A stretch of DNA of 64,000 nt. It comes from Spartobacteria bacterium (GTDB taxonomy: Bacteria > Verrucomicrobiota > Verrucomicrobiia > Chthoniobacterales > UBA10450). Under the pieces are notes generated by a model. That model had not been told where the DNA came from. It worked only from the letters and a program-made list of their open reading frames with translations, and made no database searches. Location: contig PMSN01000023.1 in assembly GCA_003167555.1 (NCBI GenBank), forward strand, positions 186,001-250,000. The letters are read 5' to 3'. A program made the position numbers and the translations under genes. Below are positions 27,725 through 36,815 of the stretch, one piece after another; the first letter of the stretch is position 1; each line of letters begins with the position of its first letter.

Positions 27725-30589
27725 ATGATAATTCGTTCGGGCAAGGGTGTCTGCGTCCTATTCTTCGCCATCGGCATTCGATTTGCCGTGGCTGACAACT
27801 ACAACGTCATTAACACGAGCGACAGCGGGCCCGGCTCGCTCCGCCAGGCGATTCTCGACGCGAACGCGCATCCGAACGTCAATGCGAACACACCAGACAC
27901 GATCAGCTTCGCCATCCCCGGCTCTGGTCTGCAAACGATCATACCTCTGACGACGTTTCCCATCATCAGCGACCCGGTGGCGATCGACGGTTTTACCCAG
28001 CCGGGCTCGAGCCCGAACTCGCTGGCAGTGGGCGACAATTCCGTGCATCTCATCGAGCTAAACGGCAACGGCGCCAATTTCGCTTGCCTCACCATCAGCG
28101 CCGGCAACAGCACCGTGCGCGGGCTGGTCATCAATCGCTTCAACGGCAATGGCCCGGCGAATGCCATCAACTTGCTCACAAACGGCGGCAATAAGATCGA
28201 AGGCTGCTTCATTGGTATTTCCGCCGATGGCGCGACGGCTCAGAGCAACTCGCGCCTTGGCATTGACGTTGAAAGCTCATCCAACAACACCATCGGCGGC
28301 ACGACCCCTGCGGCGCGCAACGTCATCTCCAGCAACTCCTCCGCCTACAACATTTTTATTAACGGAGCCGGCTCGTCAGGGAACACGATTCAAGGCAACT
28401 ACATCGGCACGAACGCGGCGGGTACCGCCGCAATGGCCGGTAGTATTATCGGCGTGGAAATAGTAGGTAACCTGGCTGGCACAGGTTCTAACATCATCGG
28501 CGGCACAACTGGTGCCGCGCGCAACGTCATTTCCGGCAACAGCAGCGTGGGCATTAATTTGTCCGAGAACACCATCACCGGCAATGTGATTCAAGGCAAC
28601 TACATCGGCACCAACGCCGCCGGCACGGCGGCTATTGGCAACGGCACAGGCATTAATCTCGTGCGCGCCAACAACAACACCTTCGGCGGCACAGTGGCGG
28701 GAGCGGGCAATGTTATTTCCGGCAACAGCGCTGGCATCGCCCTTGCCGATAGCAGCAGCAATCTGATTCAAGGCAATCTCGTTGGCACAAACGCTGCGGG
28801 CACGGCGAAGGTGGGTAACAACGTTGGCATAATCCTTGGGGGCGGCAGCAACAACACGATTGGCGGGACGACGCCCGGCGCGCGCAACATCATTTCCGGC
28901 AGCGGCCCTGGAGGCAATTCACACGGCATCAGATTTGCCCTCGATTCCACGACGGATTCGGGCAATCTGGTCCAGGGCAACTACATCGGGACAGACATCA
29001 ACGGCACGGCGGCTCTGGGCAACGACGGTGCCGGCATCCAAATCTTCGCCTTCGTCCAACCCACAGGGGTCAACACTGTGGGCGGCACGAGCGCCGCAGC
29101 GCGCAACATCATCTCCAGTAATGCGGGGAATGGCATTGTCAGTAGCACTGACAATTTCTTGATCCAGGGCAACTACATCGGTACGGACGTGAATGGAACG
29201 GCGGACCTAGGCAACGGCAACAACGGTATCGAGCTGACAGCCAACAACACCACTATCGGCGGGCTGGCGCCGGGCGCCGGCAATGTCATCGCGTTCAATG
29301 GCAAGAACACCAATGCGAGCAACGGAGATGGCGTCCATATTAACCCAGGTAATCCAGGCACGAGCAACAGTATTCGCGGCAACTCGATCTTCTCCAACAA
29401 ACGTCTGGGGATTGACCTCGTGGGTGGCACTGAGAATGCCTTCGGAGCAACGGCGAACGATTCATGCGACACGGACACCGGTACGAATAATTTGCAGAAT
29501 TATCCGGTGCTCACATCAGTCACCAACACGAGTGGTAGCGTCAACATCACCGGCACGCTCAATAGCACCGCAAACACAGCCTTTCGCCTCGAGTTCTTTA
29601 GGAATGACGCGATCGATCCTTCTGGTTTTGGCGAAGGACAAGTCTTTCTCGGGTCGGTGGATGTCCTCACCGACGCGAACTGCAATGCTACTTTTAACGT
29701 AAACTTTCCGACCGTGCCAATCGCGCAGAGAGTTGCCGCCACCGCGACAGATCCCACTGGCAACACCTCGGAGTTTTTAGCCGCGATCGGCCAGCTTCTG
29801 AATATCTCCACGCGGTTACGAGTGCAGACGGGCGACAATGTCCTGATCGGCGGCTTCATCATCACGGGAAGCGATCCGAAGAAAGTAATCATTCGTGGAA
29901 TCGGCCCGTCGCTCTCCGGGACCGTGCAAGGGTTCCTGGCTGATCCTACTCTGGAGCTGCATCAAGGCGGCACCACGCTGGCGACGAACGACAACTGGAA
30001 GACCCGATCCGACGGCAGCAGTCAACAAGTAGAGATCGAAGCGACGACCATTCCACCTACGAATGATTTGGAATCAGCGATTGTGGCGACGTTGCCGGCG
30101 AACGGCGCTGGTTACACGGCGATTGTTCGCGGAAAGGATAACACCACCGGCATCGGAGTGGTCGAAGCATACGACCTGGATCAGGCGGCTAATTCGAGAC
30201 TCGCGAACATCAGCACCCGCGGCTTTGTCGAAACCGGCAACAACGTCTTGATCGGCGGCTTCATCGCCGGAAACGGCGTAACGAAAGTAATCGTGCGCGC
30301 GATTGGTCCTACACTCACAAACGCCGGCGTAACAAATCCCCTGCAGGATCCGACCCTTGAACTGCACGACGGTAATGGTACAACGATCAGGAGTAACAAT
30401 AACTGGAAAGTGCGTGAGGATAGCAGCAGCCAGCAGGCCGAGATCGAAGCCACGACCATCCCACCTATAAACGATTTGGAATCGGCGCTGGTGCAAACGC
30501 TGGGGCCGGGCAACTACACCGCCGTCGTGCGCGGCGTCAATAACACGACTGGCACCGCGGTAGTGGAAGTGTATAACTTGGCGCCATAA
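27725..30589 (+). CDS. giant beta-helix exported protein with tandem C-terminal module
   Basis: 954 residues with a signal peptide ending near FAVADN. Residues about 30-60 show the SLRQAILDAN start common in exported beta-helix proteins. From about 110 to 570 come repeats of roughly 60-70 residues built on IQGNYIGTNAAGTA, NTIGGTT and ARNVISGN, forming a long right-handed parallel beta-helix. A beta-sandwich spacer (about 590-690) leads to two copies of a 130-residue module (691-954), also found in three other proteins of this window. The repeats are visible in DNA at a spacing of about 180-205 bp between 28380 and 29220. Likely a surface adhesin or polysaccharide-binding protein; no catalytic residues were identified. 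Confidence 0.88.
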   Translation: MIIRSGKGVCVLFFAIGIRFAVADNYNVINTSDSGPGSLRQAILDANAHPNVNANTPDTISFAIPGSGLQTIIPLTTFPIISDPVAIDGFTQPGSSPNSLAVGDNSVHLIELNGNGANFACLTISAGNSTVRGLVINRFNGNGPANAINLLTNGGNKIEGCFIGISADGATAQSNSRLGIDVESSSNNTIGGTTPAARNVISSNSSAYNIFINGAGSSGNTIQGNYIGTNAAGTAAMAGSIIGVEIVGNLAGTGSNIIGGTTGAARNVISGNSSVGINLSENTITGNVIQGNYIGTNAAGTAAIGNGTGINLVRANNNTFGGTVAGAGNVISGNSAGIALADSSSNLIQGNLVGTNAAGTAKVGNNVGIILGGGSNNTIGGTTPGARNIISGSGPGGNSHGIRFALDSTTDSGNLVQGNYIGTDINGTAALGNDGAGIQIFAFVQPTGVNTVGGTSAAARNIISSNAGNGIVSSTDNFLIQGNYIGTDVNGTADLGNGNNGIELTANNTTIGGLAPGAGNVIAFNGKNTNASNGDGVHINPGNPGTSNSIRGNSIFSNKRLGIDLVGGTENAFGATANDSCDTDTGTNNLQNYPVLTSVTNTSGSVNITGTLNSTANTAFRLEFFRNDAIDPSGFGEGQVFLGSVDVLTDANCNATFNVNFPTVPIAQRVAATATDPTGNTSEFLAAIGQLLNISTRLRVQTGDNVLIGGFIITGSDPKKVIIRGIGPSLSGTVQGFLADPTLELHQGGTTLATNDNWKTRSDGSSQQVEIEATTIPPTNDLESAIVATLPANGAGYTAIVRGKDNTTGIGVVEAYDLDQAANSRLANISTRGFVETGNNVLIGGFIAGNGVTKVIVRAIGPTLTNAGVTNPLQDPTLELHDGNGTTIRSNNNWKVREDSSSQQAEIEATTIPPINDLESALVQTLGPGNYTAVVRGVNNTTGTAVVEVYNLAP

Positions 30590-30608
30590 CGGCGCCCATC
30601 TCGTGCAT

Positions 30609-30634
30609 CTGTAGCGGCGGTCTCCGACCGCCGA
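30609..30634. repeat. GTAGCGGCGGTC palindrome, half copy
   Basis: Only the left half of the compound element (CTGTAGCGGCGGTCTCC followed by GACCGCCGA), located 20 bp after the beta-helix gene's stop. It could form a single hairpin and act as a terminator for that gene. Confidence 0.75.
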
Positions 30635-30711
30635 GTCGATTTCGCAACGCGCACAAATCACTCACTCGTTAATTGCTCGACGCAGTCGAGAGATTCCCTA
30701 ACCTCGCCGTC

Positions 30712-32109
30712 ATGAACTGTGAAACCACGCTGTGTCTCGGTGCTTGTCTCCCTTCTCGCGCAAGGGTGTTCAGCGTCGTGCTCGGTTGCGCAGTCATTTG
30801 CCTTTCCGGTTGCGGACCTAAGAGCAAGACGGCAGACGAACCGGCGCAAGAACCAGCCACCGTCGAGCAGGCAGTGCGCGTTCTCGATCTCTCCACGCTC
30901 GCACTGGCCGGCGGCGCGAAAGCTCCCTGGCCCCGCCGTGTCGCCGGCCTTTCCTATGTCGCCAGCACCGATGTTAAGACCGCCTTCGAATTCCACCGGA
31001 AGACGCTCACTTCGCAAGGTTGGAAAGAATTGCCGAACACTTCCGTGACCGACCAATCGGCCAGCGCCACGTTCTCGAAGGGTGGCTTCGTCGTCTCCCT
31101 CTCGGCGTTCCCAAATGGCCAGCCCGGCAACGTGTTGGTCTCTCTTCAGAACAACGGTAACATCAAGCCCGGCCGGTTACCCGTTCCCCCGGGCGTCAAG
31201 CCCGTCTATGTGGGTGACATGAGCGCCATGTATGTCACCGAGGCCGCCGTTCCCGCGACCGCCGACGCCTGCCGTAAGCTTCTCCTCGCGCAAGGCTGGG
31301 TGCCTTACGGCGGAGCCGGTGATTCCGCCTACTACAAGCGGAATGCCATCCAGATTACCGCCACGGTCTCAATCGCTCCCGCACAAGGGGGTAAGACCAT
31401 GATCTCCTACTCGGGCGAGCTGCTCTCTGCCGACCTTCCCGCGCCGCCCGACGCCGAGGAATTACGTTACACCGACCAGACCCTGGAACTCAGCTTCGAG
31501 ACTGCGGCGAACAAGGAAGCTGTCATCGACTTTTACCGGAAAACTCTGGCCGCGACGAAATGGGAACCGACTCTCGATCACACTGTCGAGATCGATGGCA
31601 ACGACGAAATGATCTTCCGCAATCCCGCGAAGGACATGCTCACGCTCGCTTTGTCTTCGAACCGTCGCGGCAAGCTGCCCGTCTCCCTTCATTTCCAGAG
31701 CGCCGCGGAAATCGCCGAGCTGGACCGGCAAATCAAGGAGCAAGCTCCCGCCATCAAAGCCGCCGTCGAGGAAGACAGAAAAAAAGAAGCCGCCCGCGAA
31801 GCCGAAGCCAACAAGCCGCCACCGAAAATCGCTGTCACTTTGCCTGCCGAAGCCAAAGGCGCGGAGGTGACAAAGGACGAAATCAAGTTCACCGTCGCCA
31901 ACGGAAAAGCCAAAGCGATAGCCGAGACCTTTCGTAAACAATTTCTCGACGCCGGCTGGAAAGAAGAGATCGCCACGCTCAACCCCATGGCCGGCGCGCT
32001 CTCGTTCTCAAAGGAAAACCAGCACCTCACCATCCACTACACCGATACCGGCGTCATGCCCGCCGAGATTAATCTGTCGGCGATCGGCGCCGAGCTGGAA
32101 CGGCATTAG
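30712..32109 (+). CDS. lipoprotein with four related ~80-residue repeats
   Basis: 465 residues from the ATG at 30712, chosen because it places a lipobox (LSGC, Cys34) after a hydrophobic core; an upstream ATG at 30673 is less suitable. The mature protein contains about four similar units, each with a helix such as AFEFHRKTLTSQGWKE, ACRKLLLAQGWVPYGG, VIDFYRKTLAATKWEP or AIAETFRKQFLDAGWKEE, followed by strands. The pattern (helix, then GW, then two or three strands) suggests a repeated small alpha/beta fold. A Lys/Glu-rich helical linker at about 345-375 separates units 3 and 4. Periplasmic side; function unknown. Confidence 0.78.
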   Translation: MNCETTLCLGACLPSRARVFSVVLGCAVICLSGCGPKSKTADEPAQEPATVEQAVRVLDLSTLALAGGAKAPWPRRVAGLSYVASTDVKTAFEFHRKTLTSQGWKELPNTSVTDQSASATFSKGGFVVSLSAFPNGQPGNVLVSLQNNGNIKPGRLPVPPGVKPVYVGDMSAMYVTEAAVPATADACRKLLLAQGWVPYGGAGDSAYYKRNAIQITATVSIAPAQGGKTMISYSGELLSADLPAPPDAEELRYTDQTLELSFETAANKEAVIDFYRKTLAATKWEPTLDHTVEIDGNDEMIFRNPAKDMLTLALSSNRRGKLPVSLHFQSAAEIAELDRQIKEQAPAIKAAVEEDRKKEAAREAEANKPPPKIAVTLPAEAKGAEVTKDEIKFTVANGKAKAIAETFRKQFLDAGWKEEIATLNPMAGALSFSKENQHLTIHYTDTGVMPAEINLSAIGAELERH

Positions 32110-32250
32110 AAGATGAAGCCACCAATCTGCGCCGCCGTGACAGCCCGCGTAGTTGGCTTGGGAGCCGGCATCGTCGAACGGAACTCTCGGCAAAACGCAC
32201 TAAGAGATTGATTCAATTGTTCTGCTTTCGGCGCGGCTCCTCCAGCGCCC

Positions 32251-32311
32251 CGTAGCGGCGGTCTATGACCGCCGACTGCTTGGACTTCGACGGTGAGACA
32301 CCGCCGCTACA
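32251..32311. repeat. GTAGCGGCGGTC compound palindrome, copy 3
   Basis: About 61 bp. The outer ends GTAGCGGCGG and CCGCCGCTAC are inverted, and the left half has an inner palindrome (CGGCGGTC-TAT-GACCGCCG). The right half is more diverged. It lies between two convergent genes. Confidence 0.8.
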
Positions 32312-32332
32312 ATTTGAATTAAGATCGGGCGA

Positions 32333-32626
32333 TTATGTGCGCTCGCTTTCCAGGCGATCGATGAACCGGAGAAGCTTCAGGTCGGACTGCATCTGGAGAA
32401 ACGAAATCCAAATCAGGGCTGCGGTGAAAACAGTCAGGTGCATTCCTGCCGAGGCCGGATGGTGCAGCGCGATCGCCTCGGTTGTGAGAATACAAAGAGC
32501 CAGGAGCAAACACACCGCGGCGCCAAACACCCATTTCCTGCCCCGGTTTAGCTTGGCGATGTGTTTACGGCGCCGTACCGGATCAGCCGCCATCTCGTCA
32601 AACTGCCTATCAGCTTTAGTGAACAT
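32333..32626 (-). CDS. small two-helix membrane protein
   Basis: 97 residues from the ATG at 32626. A basic cytoplasmic start (RRRKHIAKLNRGRK) is followed by two membrane helices (about 28-48 and 59-77), then a charged tail with QSDLKLLRFIDRLE. No family recognised. The helical charged tail could pair with a partner. Confidence 0.65.
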   Translation of the reverse strand: MFTKADRQFDEMAADPVRRRKHIAKLNRGRKWVFGAAVCLLLALCILTTEAIALHHPASAGMHLTVFTAALIWISFLQMQSDLKLLRFIDRLESERT

Positions 32627-32677
32627 GAAATGAGGTTCTAACAAAACCGCGACGAAATAGGAAGCCGCGACACAGGC

Positions 32678-32733
32678 TCCGACTTCTGACTTCCGTTCTC
32701 TGTTTTCTGTCTTCCGTCCTCCGACTTACTTCT
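32678..32733. repeat. heptad tandem repeat, unit TCYGNYY x8
   Basis: Eight phased 7-bp units with the consensus TCYGNYY (for example TCCGACT, TCTGACT, TCCGTCC). The array runs into the stop codon of the chalcone-isomerase-like gene at 32726. The longest array of this class in the window. Confidence 0.82.
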
Positions 32734-33319
32734 TCAACCCGAGCAAGCCCTCTTTGAGTCCCGCGTTCGGCGGATTCTTTCCGATCCAGCAGCGAATCAA
32801 CTGGTGGCTAAACGCCCGGCCTTCGATCGATCCTGCCTTTTGTCCACGGATGATAACTTCTACTCCGTCGGTCAGGAAATGGTAAGCCATAGTCTCACCC
32901 TTCTTCATGTCCTTCATCAGGCCCTGAAGCTTGCTCAGCTCGGGTTTGAGCTTCGCGCAATCCGCGACGCAATTCTTCTCGAACCCTTCCTGAAACGCTT
33001 CCGCCATCTGCTTCGCGCTCACCTCACGCATGAACACCATTTCAATGCTCTTGGGCTGATCCGAATTCGCGATCGCCTCCGCATCCCCGGACGGATTTTC
33101 CAGATACAGCCCTGCCGCATACACATTCACTCTCAGAATAGTCGCTTGCCTTAGACCCGTCCCATTCAACTTGAGCGTCTTGCCTTCCAGCGTGACCTGA
33201 TCCGGCAATTTGATGCCACTGATCTCAGCCGCCGAGGCGTTGCTCCCGTTCAACAAAAGCGGCGCGAGAATGGAAACTCCAACTAAGACAAATTTCAATG
33301 CGATTCTGTTTGTTATCAT
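32726..33319 (-). CDS. chalcone isomerase-like exported protein
   Basis: 197 residues with a signal peptide (about 1-30, ending SNASAAE). Chalcone-isomerase-like pattern: LPDQVTLEGKTLKLNGTGLRQATILRVNVYAAGLYL, later EMVFMREVSAKQMAEAFQEGF, and the C-terminal LIRCWIGKNPPNAGLKEGLLG. Bacterial members are mostly thought to bind fatty acids or other small ligands rather than flavonoids. Single gene; a heptad array lies across its 3' end. Confidence 0.88.
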   Translation of the reverse strand: MITNRIALKFVLVGVSILAPLLLNGSNASAAEISGIKLPDQVTLEGKTLKLNGTGLRQATILRVNVYAAGLYLENPSGDAEAIANSDQPKSIEMVFMREVSAKQMAEAFQEGFEKNCVADCAKLKPELSKLQGLMKDMKKGETMAYHFLTDGVEVIIRGQKAGSIEGRAFSHQLIRCWIGKNPPNAGLKEGLLGLKK

Positions 33320-33562
33320 CGTGCGTCTCCTTTGGCTCTGTGCGTGGACGTTAGCGTCAGGTCACCGCCCAGTTCGAGAAAAATCTTCGCGCGCCGCCCG
33401 CCGGTCGACGATTGCGATGGAAGTAACGCCCGAAGGACAAAGGATCTGTCAGTTACGTTTCGGAACCTTTTCGGCAAGATTCTCTCGGGCCGCTCCCGTG
33501 ATCTTCGCTGAGCTACGGCGGAGAAACTAAACCGCCGAAACAGCTTTGCCCTTCAAAACAGA

Positions 33563-33593
33563 AAAGCCGCCACGAATCGATCGTGGCGGCTTT
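33563..33593 (-). terminator. rho-independent terminator
   Basis: A perfect 12-bp stem (AAAGCCGCCACG against CGTGGCGGCTTT) with a 7-base loop. On the minus strand it is followed by a T-rich tail. It lies 17-47 bp after the stop of the peptidoglycan-binding protein gene. Confidence 0.9.
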
Positions 33594-33609
33594 CCATGCG
33601 TCGAATATT

Positions 33610-34476
33610 TTAGCCTAAACCGAGCGAGTCGAGCGTGGGCTGATCGATGGCCGCGGTCGGCTCAATACCCTGGGCGCTTTGATAAGCGGCCAGCGCCTCC
33701 CGGGTCAGCGGGCCGAGCAGGCCGTCCACTTCGCCATGATAATAGCCCTGCTCTTGCAAGCTGCTCTGCACATCGGCCACGACCTGATCGAGTGCGCGCG
33801 CGCGCGGCCCGGAATAAATCGGGCCGTCGTATGGGTAATAGGCCGCACCTTCATCGTAACCCCAGGCCGGATACCAATATCCGCCATCCCAGTAGTACCA
33901 GCCGCCGCCGATCAAGCTCAGGTTATTGTAATGCGAGCGGTACCAGCTCTGGTCGCGCCATTGGGACTGATACGATCTATAGGCGTTATATTGGCTGCCG
34001 TTCCAATTCTGGGCCGCTGCAATCCGGTAGTTCGGGTTGAACTTCGCGCTGGCGATCGCCGGGTTCGGTTTCGCGTGAAAATTCAGATGCTGCGATCGAA
34101 TGTTCTTCACGGTCTGCGTGTTTATCTTGTTCGACTGAACCGTGGGCAGCAACTTATTTGACTTAACCACAGGCAACTTGTTCGATTGAACGGCGGGCAG
34201 CGTATGGAGCTTTTCCTTTGACACGTTGCTGTCGTGGATCTTCGCATTGCTGCGAAGCGTGGTGTCCTTGCTGCGGACAGTAGGCGTACTTCGCACCGTG
34301 TTGTGGATCTGGGGCAGATGGGTATTCGTCACCGCGTGCTGCTTGGGGGTGAATTGCTGCTTCAGCACCGGCTTCGATTTTTGCACCGACTTTTTCTTCA
34401 CGTCCACCTGTTCCGCCCGGACGCTGATTGCGAGCGTAAGGGAACAGCCTATCAATATTGCGATGAATTTTTGCAT
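33610..34476 (-). CDS. exported protein with C-terminal peptidoglycan-binding domain
   Basis: 288 residues from the ATG at 34476, which has AAGGAG six bases upstream; the frame stays open to 34782, but without a signal sequence. Signal peptide MQKFIAILIGCSLTLAISVRA, then a Lys/Ser/Thr/Asn-rich repeat region (units like VQSNKLPVVKSNKLLP). A Tyr/Trp block with NWNGSQYNAYRSYQSQWRDQSW and a Tyr/Gly-rich segment follow. The last 60 residues are a PG_binding_1 domain (VQSSLQEQGYYHGEVDGLLGPLTREALAAYQ). Same architecture as the 26029-26868 gene, with a different low-complexity half. Confidence 0.85.
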   Translation of the reverse strand: MQKFIAILIGCSLTLAISVRAEQVDVKKKSVQKSKPVLKQQFTPKQHAVTNTHLPQIHNTVRSTPTVRSKDTTLRSNAKIHDSNVSKEKLHTLPAVQSNKLPVVKSNKLLPTVQSNKINTQTVKNIRSQHLNFHAKPNPAIASAKFNPNYRIAAAQNWNGSQYNAYRSYQSQWRDQSWYRSHYNNLSLIGGGWYYWDGGYWYPAWGYDEGAAYYPYDGPIYSGPRARALDQVVADVQSSLQEQGYYHGEVDGLLGPLTREALAAYQSAQGIEPTAAIDQPTLDSLGLG

Positions 34477-34781
34477 TCTGGCTCCTTGGTTGATTTTGAT
34501 TTCCTTTTTTCTTCCGAAAGCATTTTTGCCGCGGGTGTCGTCTAAGCTCCTCCATGTTTGCCGCTTCGCCAAGTGCCGCGAACGAAACATTTCGTGAGTT
34601 AACGAGCAGGTGATTTTGTGATTCGGAGACAGCTTCAGCTGATGCACCGCATCCAGGCTGGCCGTAATGTTTCGTCCCTTCGAGACGGAGGCTACTAAAT
34701 CCAACGGGTCTCCATGAATCAGCCATTTGAATATTCTTACGGTGGCTCCGCGAAGTGTGGCGGGCGACGAACGGTGGAGCA
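34477..34781. other. 305-bp spacer without recognised gene
   Basis: Between the esterase stop and the start of the PG-binding protein on the same strand. It must hold the latter's promoter and Shine-Dalgarno sequence (AAGGAG). The open frame that continues through it from 34476 shows no signal peptide or family similarity and is not considered coding. Confidence 0.5.
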
Positions 34782-36602
34782 CTACGGGATTCGGTAGGCT
34801 TCGACGACGGCGACTCCGGTAGTGTCGCCTTTGCCGCGGACGATGGCGGTGTAGTTACCGGGCGTAAGGAATGGCGAGACGATCGCAGCTTCGCGATCGT
34901 CGGTGGGGGCGAGATTCGTGGCGCGCACGGCCTGGATCTGCGGGATTTTCCAGTCGTCGTTGGAGGCGATCATGGCGCCGTTGCCATCGTGCAGCTCGAG
35001 GGTCGGATCGAGCAAGGGATTGGCGATGCCGGAGCTGGCGAGAGAAGGTCCGATGGCACGGAGCACCACGATGGAACTGTCGCCGCTCCCGATGATGAGG
35101 CCGCCGATCATGACGTTATCGCCGGTGCCGACGAAGCCGCGCGTGCTGAGGTTCGCCAGGGTGGAATTGCTGCCAGCGTCGAGATCGTAAACTTCTACAA
35201 CGCCGTTACCGCTGGTGTTATCCTTGCCAGCAAGAACCGCAGTGTAGTGACCCGGCGCGAGCGAAGTGAGGATCGCGGATTCCAAGTCTTTCGTGGGAGG
35301 GATGCCGGTGTTCATGATTTCGGCAGCCTGCGGCGAGTCCTTCCAGTTATCGTTCGTCATGAGCGTGTTTCCCGCCTGGTCGACTAACGTAAGGATGGGA
35401 TCGGCCAGCGGAGTAGGAACGCCGTTGGCCGCGAGCGAGGGGCCAATGCCTCGAATGAGGACCTTCTTCGAGACGTCGCCGGTCACGATGAAGCCCGCAA
35501 TGGAAACTCGCTCGCCAGTGTCGACGAAGACGCGCGTCGCGATGTTAAGAGCCTTCGACAAGGTTGGGGGCGGGAGCGTGATCGCGTCGTAGGCGGCTTT
35601 CGCGATCTGATAATGGCCGGCGGTAGTGGGATGGACGTCGTCCCAAAACACGAACTGGTCTGGGTTCACACTGTTGCCCTGCGCCGATCCGCTGATGTTA
35701 GTGAATCCGTATCTCGGGCCGTTGCTGAAAAAACGGATCGTGTTTGTCCAGATATCGACGGGATAAACCGTGGGTGTAAGCCCTTGGGACGCGAGGCTGC
35801 CTTGGAAGGAGGCGAGATCCGCGTTGAGCTCGAGCCGATAATTCGCGGAGTCAGTGTTCAGCGTGTCTATCGTCGCGGGGTCGCCGGAATACTTTGGAAT
35901 GTCGCCGAGGGGCGGCACGTTCGGCACCAGGATGTATTTCGCGCCGGCATGCGCGAGGCGGCTGACCAAGGCGGTGGCGCGGGCGGCGGTGGCAGTCACG
36001 TTCGCCGCGCTACTATCATTGCGCAGATCGTTGCCGCCGCCCCAGACGATGTAGAGCGCGTTCGGATCCACCGTGTGAGTGGCGAGGTAATCGTCCATCT
36101 GTTTTCCCATGTCATCGACTGTGATGGTGGCGTCGCCGAAAGGAGTGGAGACGGCTGTCTCCTGGTGCGTGCCGTCGTTCGTAGTGGCGCCGCCGAACGC
36201 GTAGTTCGTCCCGCCGCCGAGGCTGTAGGTCGCGGCCGGCAGACCCGGGAAAGTGAGAGCGAGCTGTTCGTGCCAAACGCCGGCGTAAGTGTTGGATGAA
36301 GGATCGGTGGCGTTGTCGTTGGTGAACCGGCCGTTGCTGTAATTAAAAGTATGGCTGGGATAGTCGATCGCGCCGCCGGTTTTTGCGTTGGTGCGGTTAC
36401 GAACGTTCCCGGTGTCGGAGAGGCTGTCGCCAAACAGAACGATCTGGGTAAAAGCCGGCGATGGGACCGGTGTGGAAGTGGGAGTTGCCGTGGGCGTTGG
36501 TGTTGCGGTGGGTGTGGGCGTCTGAGCGAACGCGGTGAGGCCCGCGACACAGAGGCAGGCGAGAACGAGAAGCAGATTCGCAATGCCGCGTGTTGAAATC
36601 AT
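34782..36602 (-). CDS. exported SGNH/GDSL esterase with tandem C-terminal module
   Basis: 606 residues from the ATG at 36602. Signal peptide, then a Pro/Thr linker (TPTPTATPTPT). SGNH catalytic blocks: FGDSLSDTGN with nucleophile Ser60, WGGGNDLRND (oxyanion Asn) and DDVHPTTAGH with the Asp/His pair, as in thermolabile-hemolysin or autotransporter-type esterases. From about 350 two copies of the 130-residue module seen in the beta-helix, propeller and pectinesterase proteins follow (starting ALNIATRVFVDTG and LANLSTRGFVGTG). Likely a secreted or surface-held lipase/esterase. An upstream start at 36626 is also open. Confidence 0.9.
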   Translation of the reverse strand: MISTRGIANLLLVLACLCVAGLTAFAQTPTPTATPTPTATPTSTPVPSPAFTQIVLFGDSLSDTGNVRNRTNAKTGGAIDYPSHTFNYSNGRFTNDNATDPSSNTYAGVWHEQLALTFPGLPAATYSLGGGTNYAFGGATTNDGTHQETAVSTPFGDATITVDDMGKQMDDYLATHTVDPNALYIVWGGGNDLRNDSSAANVTATAARATALVSRLAHAGAKYILVPNVPPLGDIPKYSGDPATIDTLNTDSANYRLELNADLASFQGSLASQGLTPTVYPVDIWTNTIRFFSNGPRYGFTNISGSAQGNSVNPDQFVFWDDVHPTTAGHYQIAKAAYDAITLPPPTLSKALNIATRVFVDTGERVSIAGFIVTGDVSKKVLIRGIGPSLAANGVPTPLADPILTLVDQAGNTLMTNDNWKDSPQAAEIMNTGIPPTKDLESAILTSLAPGHYTAVLAGKDNTSGNGVVEVYDLDAGSNSTLANLSTRGFVGTGDNVMIGGLIIGSGDSSIVVLRAIGPSLASSGIANPLLDPTLELHDGNGAMIASNDDWKIPQIQAVRATNLAPTDDREAAIVSPFLTPGNYTAIVRGKGDTTGVAVVEAYRIP

Positions 36603-36748
36603 TTGCCCTTTGGTACCCTCCCTCATTTCTAATTCGAAGCAAGCGACGTGAATGCGCGTGTCGCCGCGAGAATTGTTTATTGGATATTAGTTTATCGGTT
36701 ATTGAGGGAATGGAGGTTCGCCACGACGAATCCGTCCTTCAGCGGATC

Positions 36749-36815
36749 GGAGGTCAGAGGTCACAGAGCAGAAAGACAAAACAGATTCTTAACTATTATC
36801 TCTTAACTCCTAACC
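36749..36815. repeat. two adjacent heptad tandem arrays
   Basis: About five 7-bp units starting GGAGGTC and AGAGGTC, then four units with the consensus CTTAACT (CTTAACT, ATTATCT, CTTAACT, CCTAACC). The second array overlaps the stop of the PepSY-like gene at 36810. A looser array of similar type (TTTATTGG-like) lies near 36675-36708. Confidence 0.7.

Noticed and set aside
28388-29220. Regular 180-205 bp repeats suggesting a CRISPR-like or satellite array
   Set aside because: They are in frame and encode beta-helix turns (IQGNYIGTNAAGTA units), so they are protein repeats.
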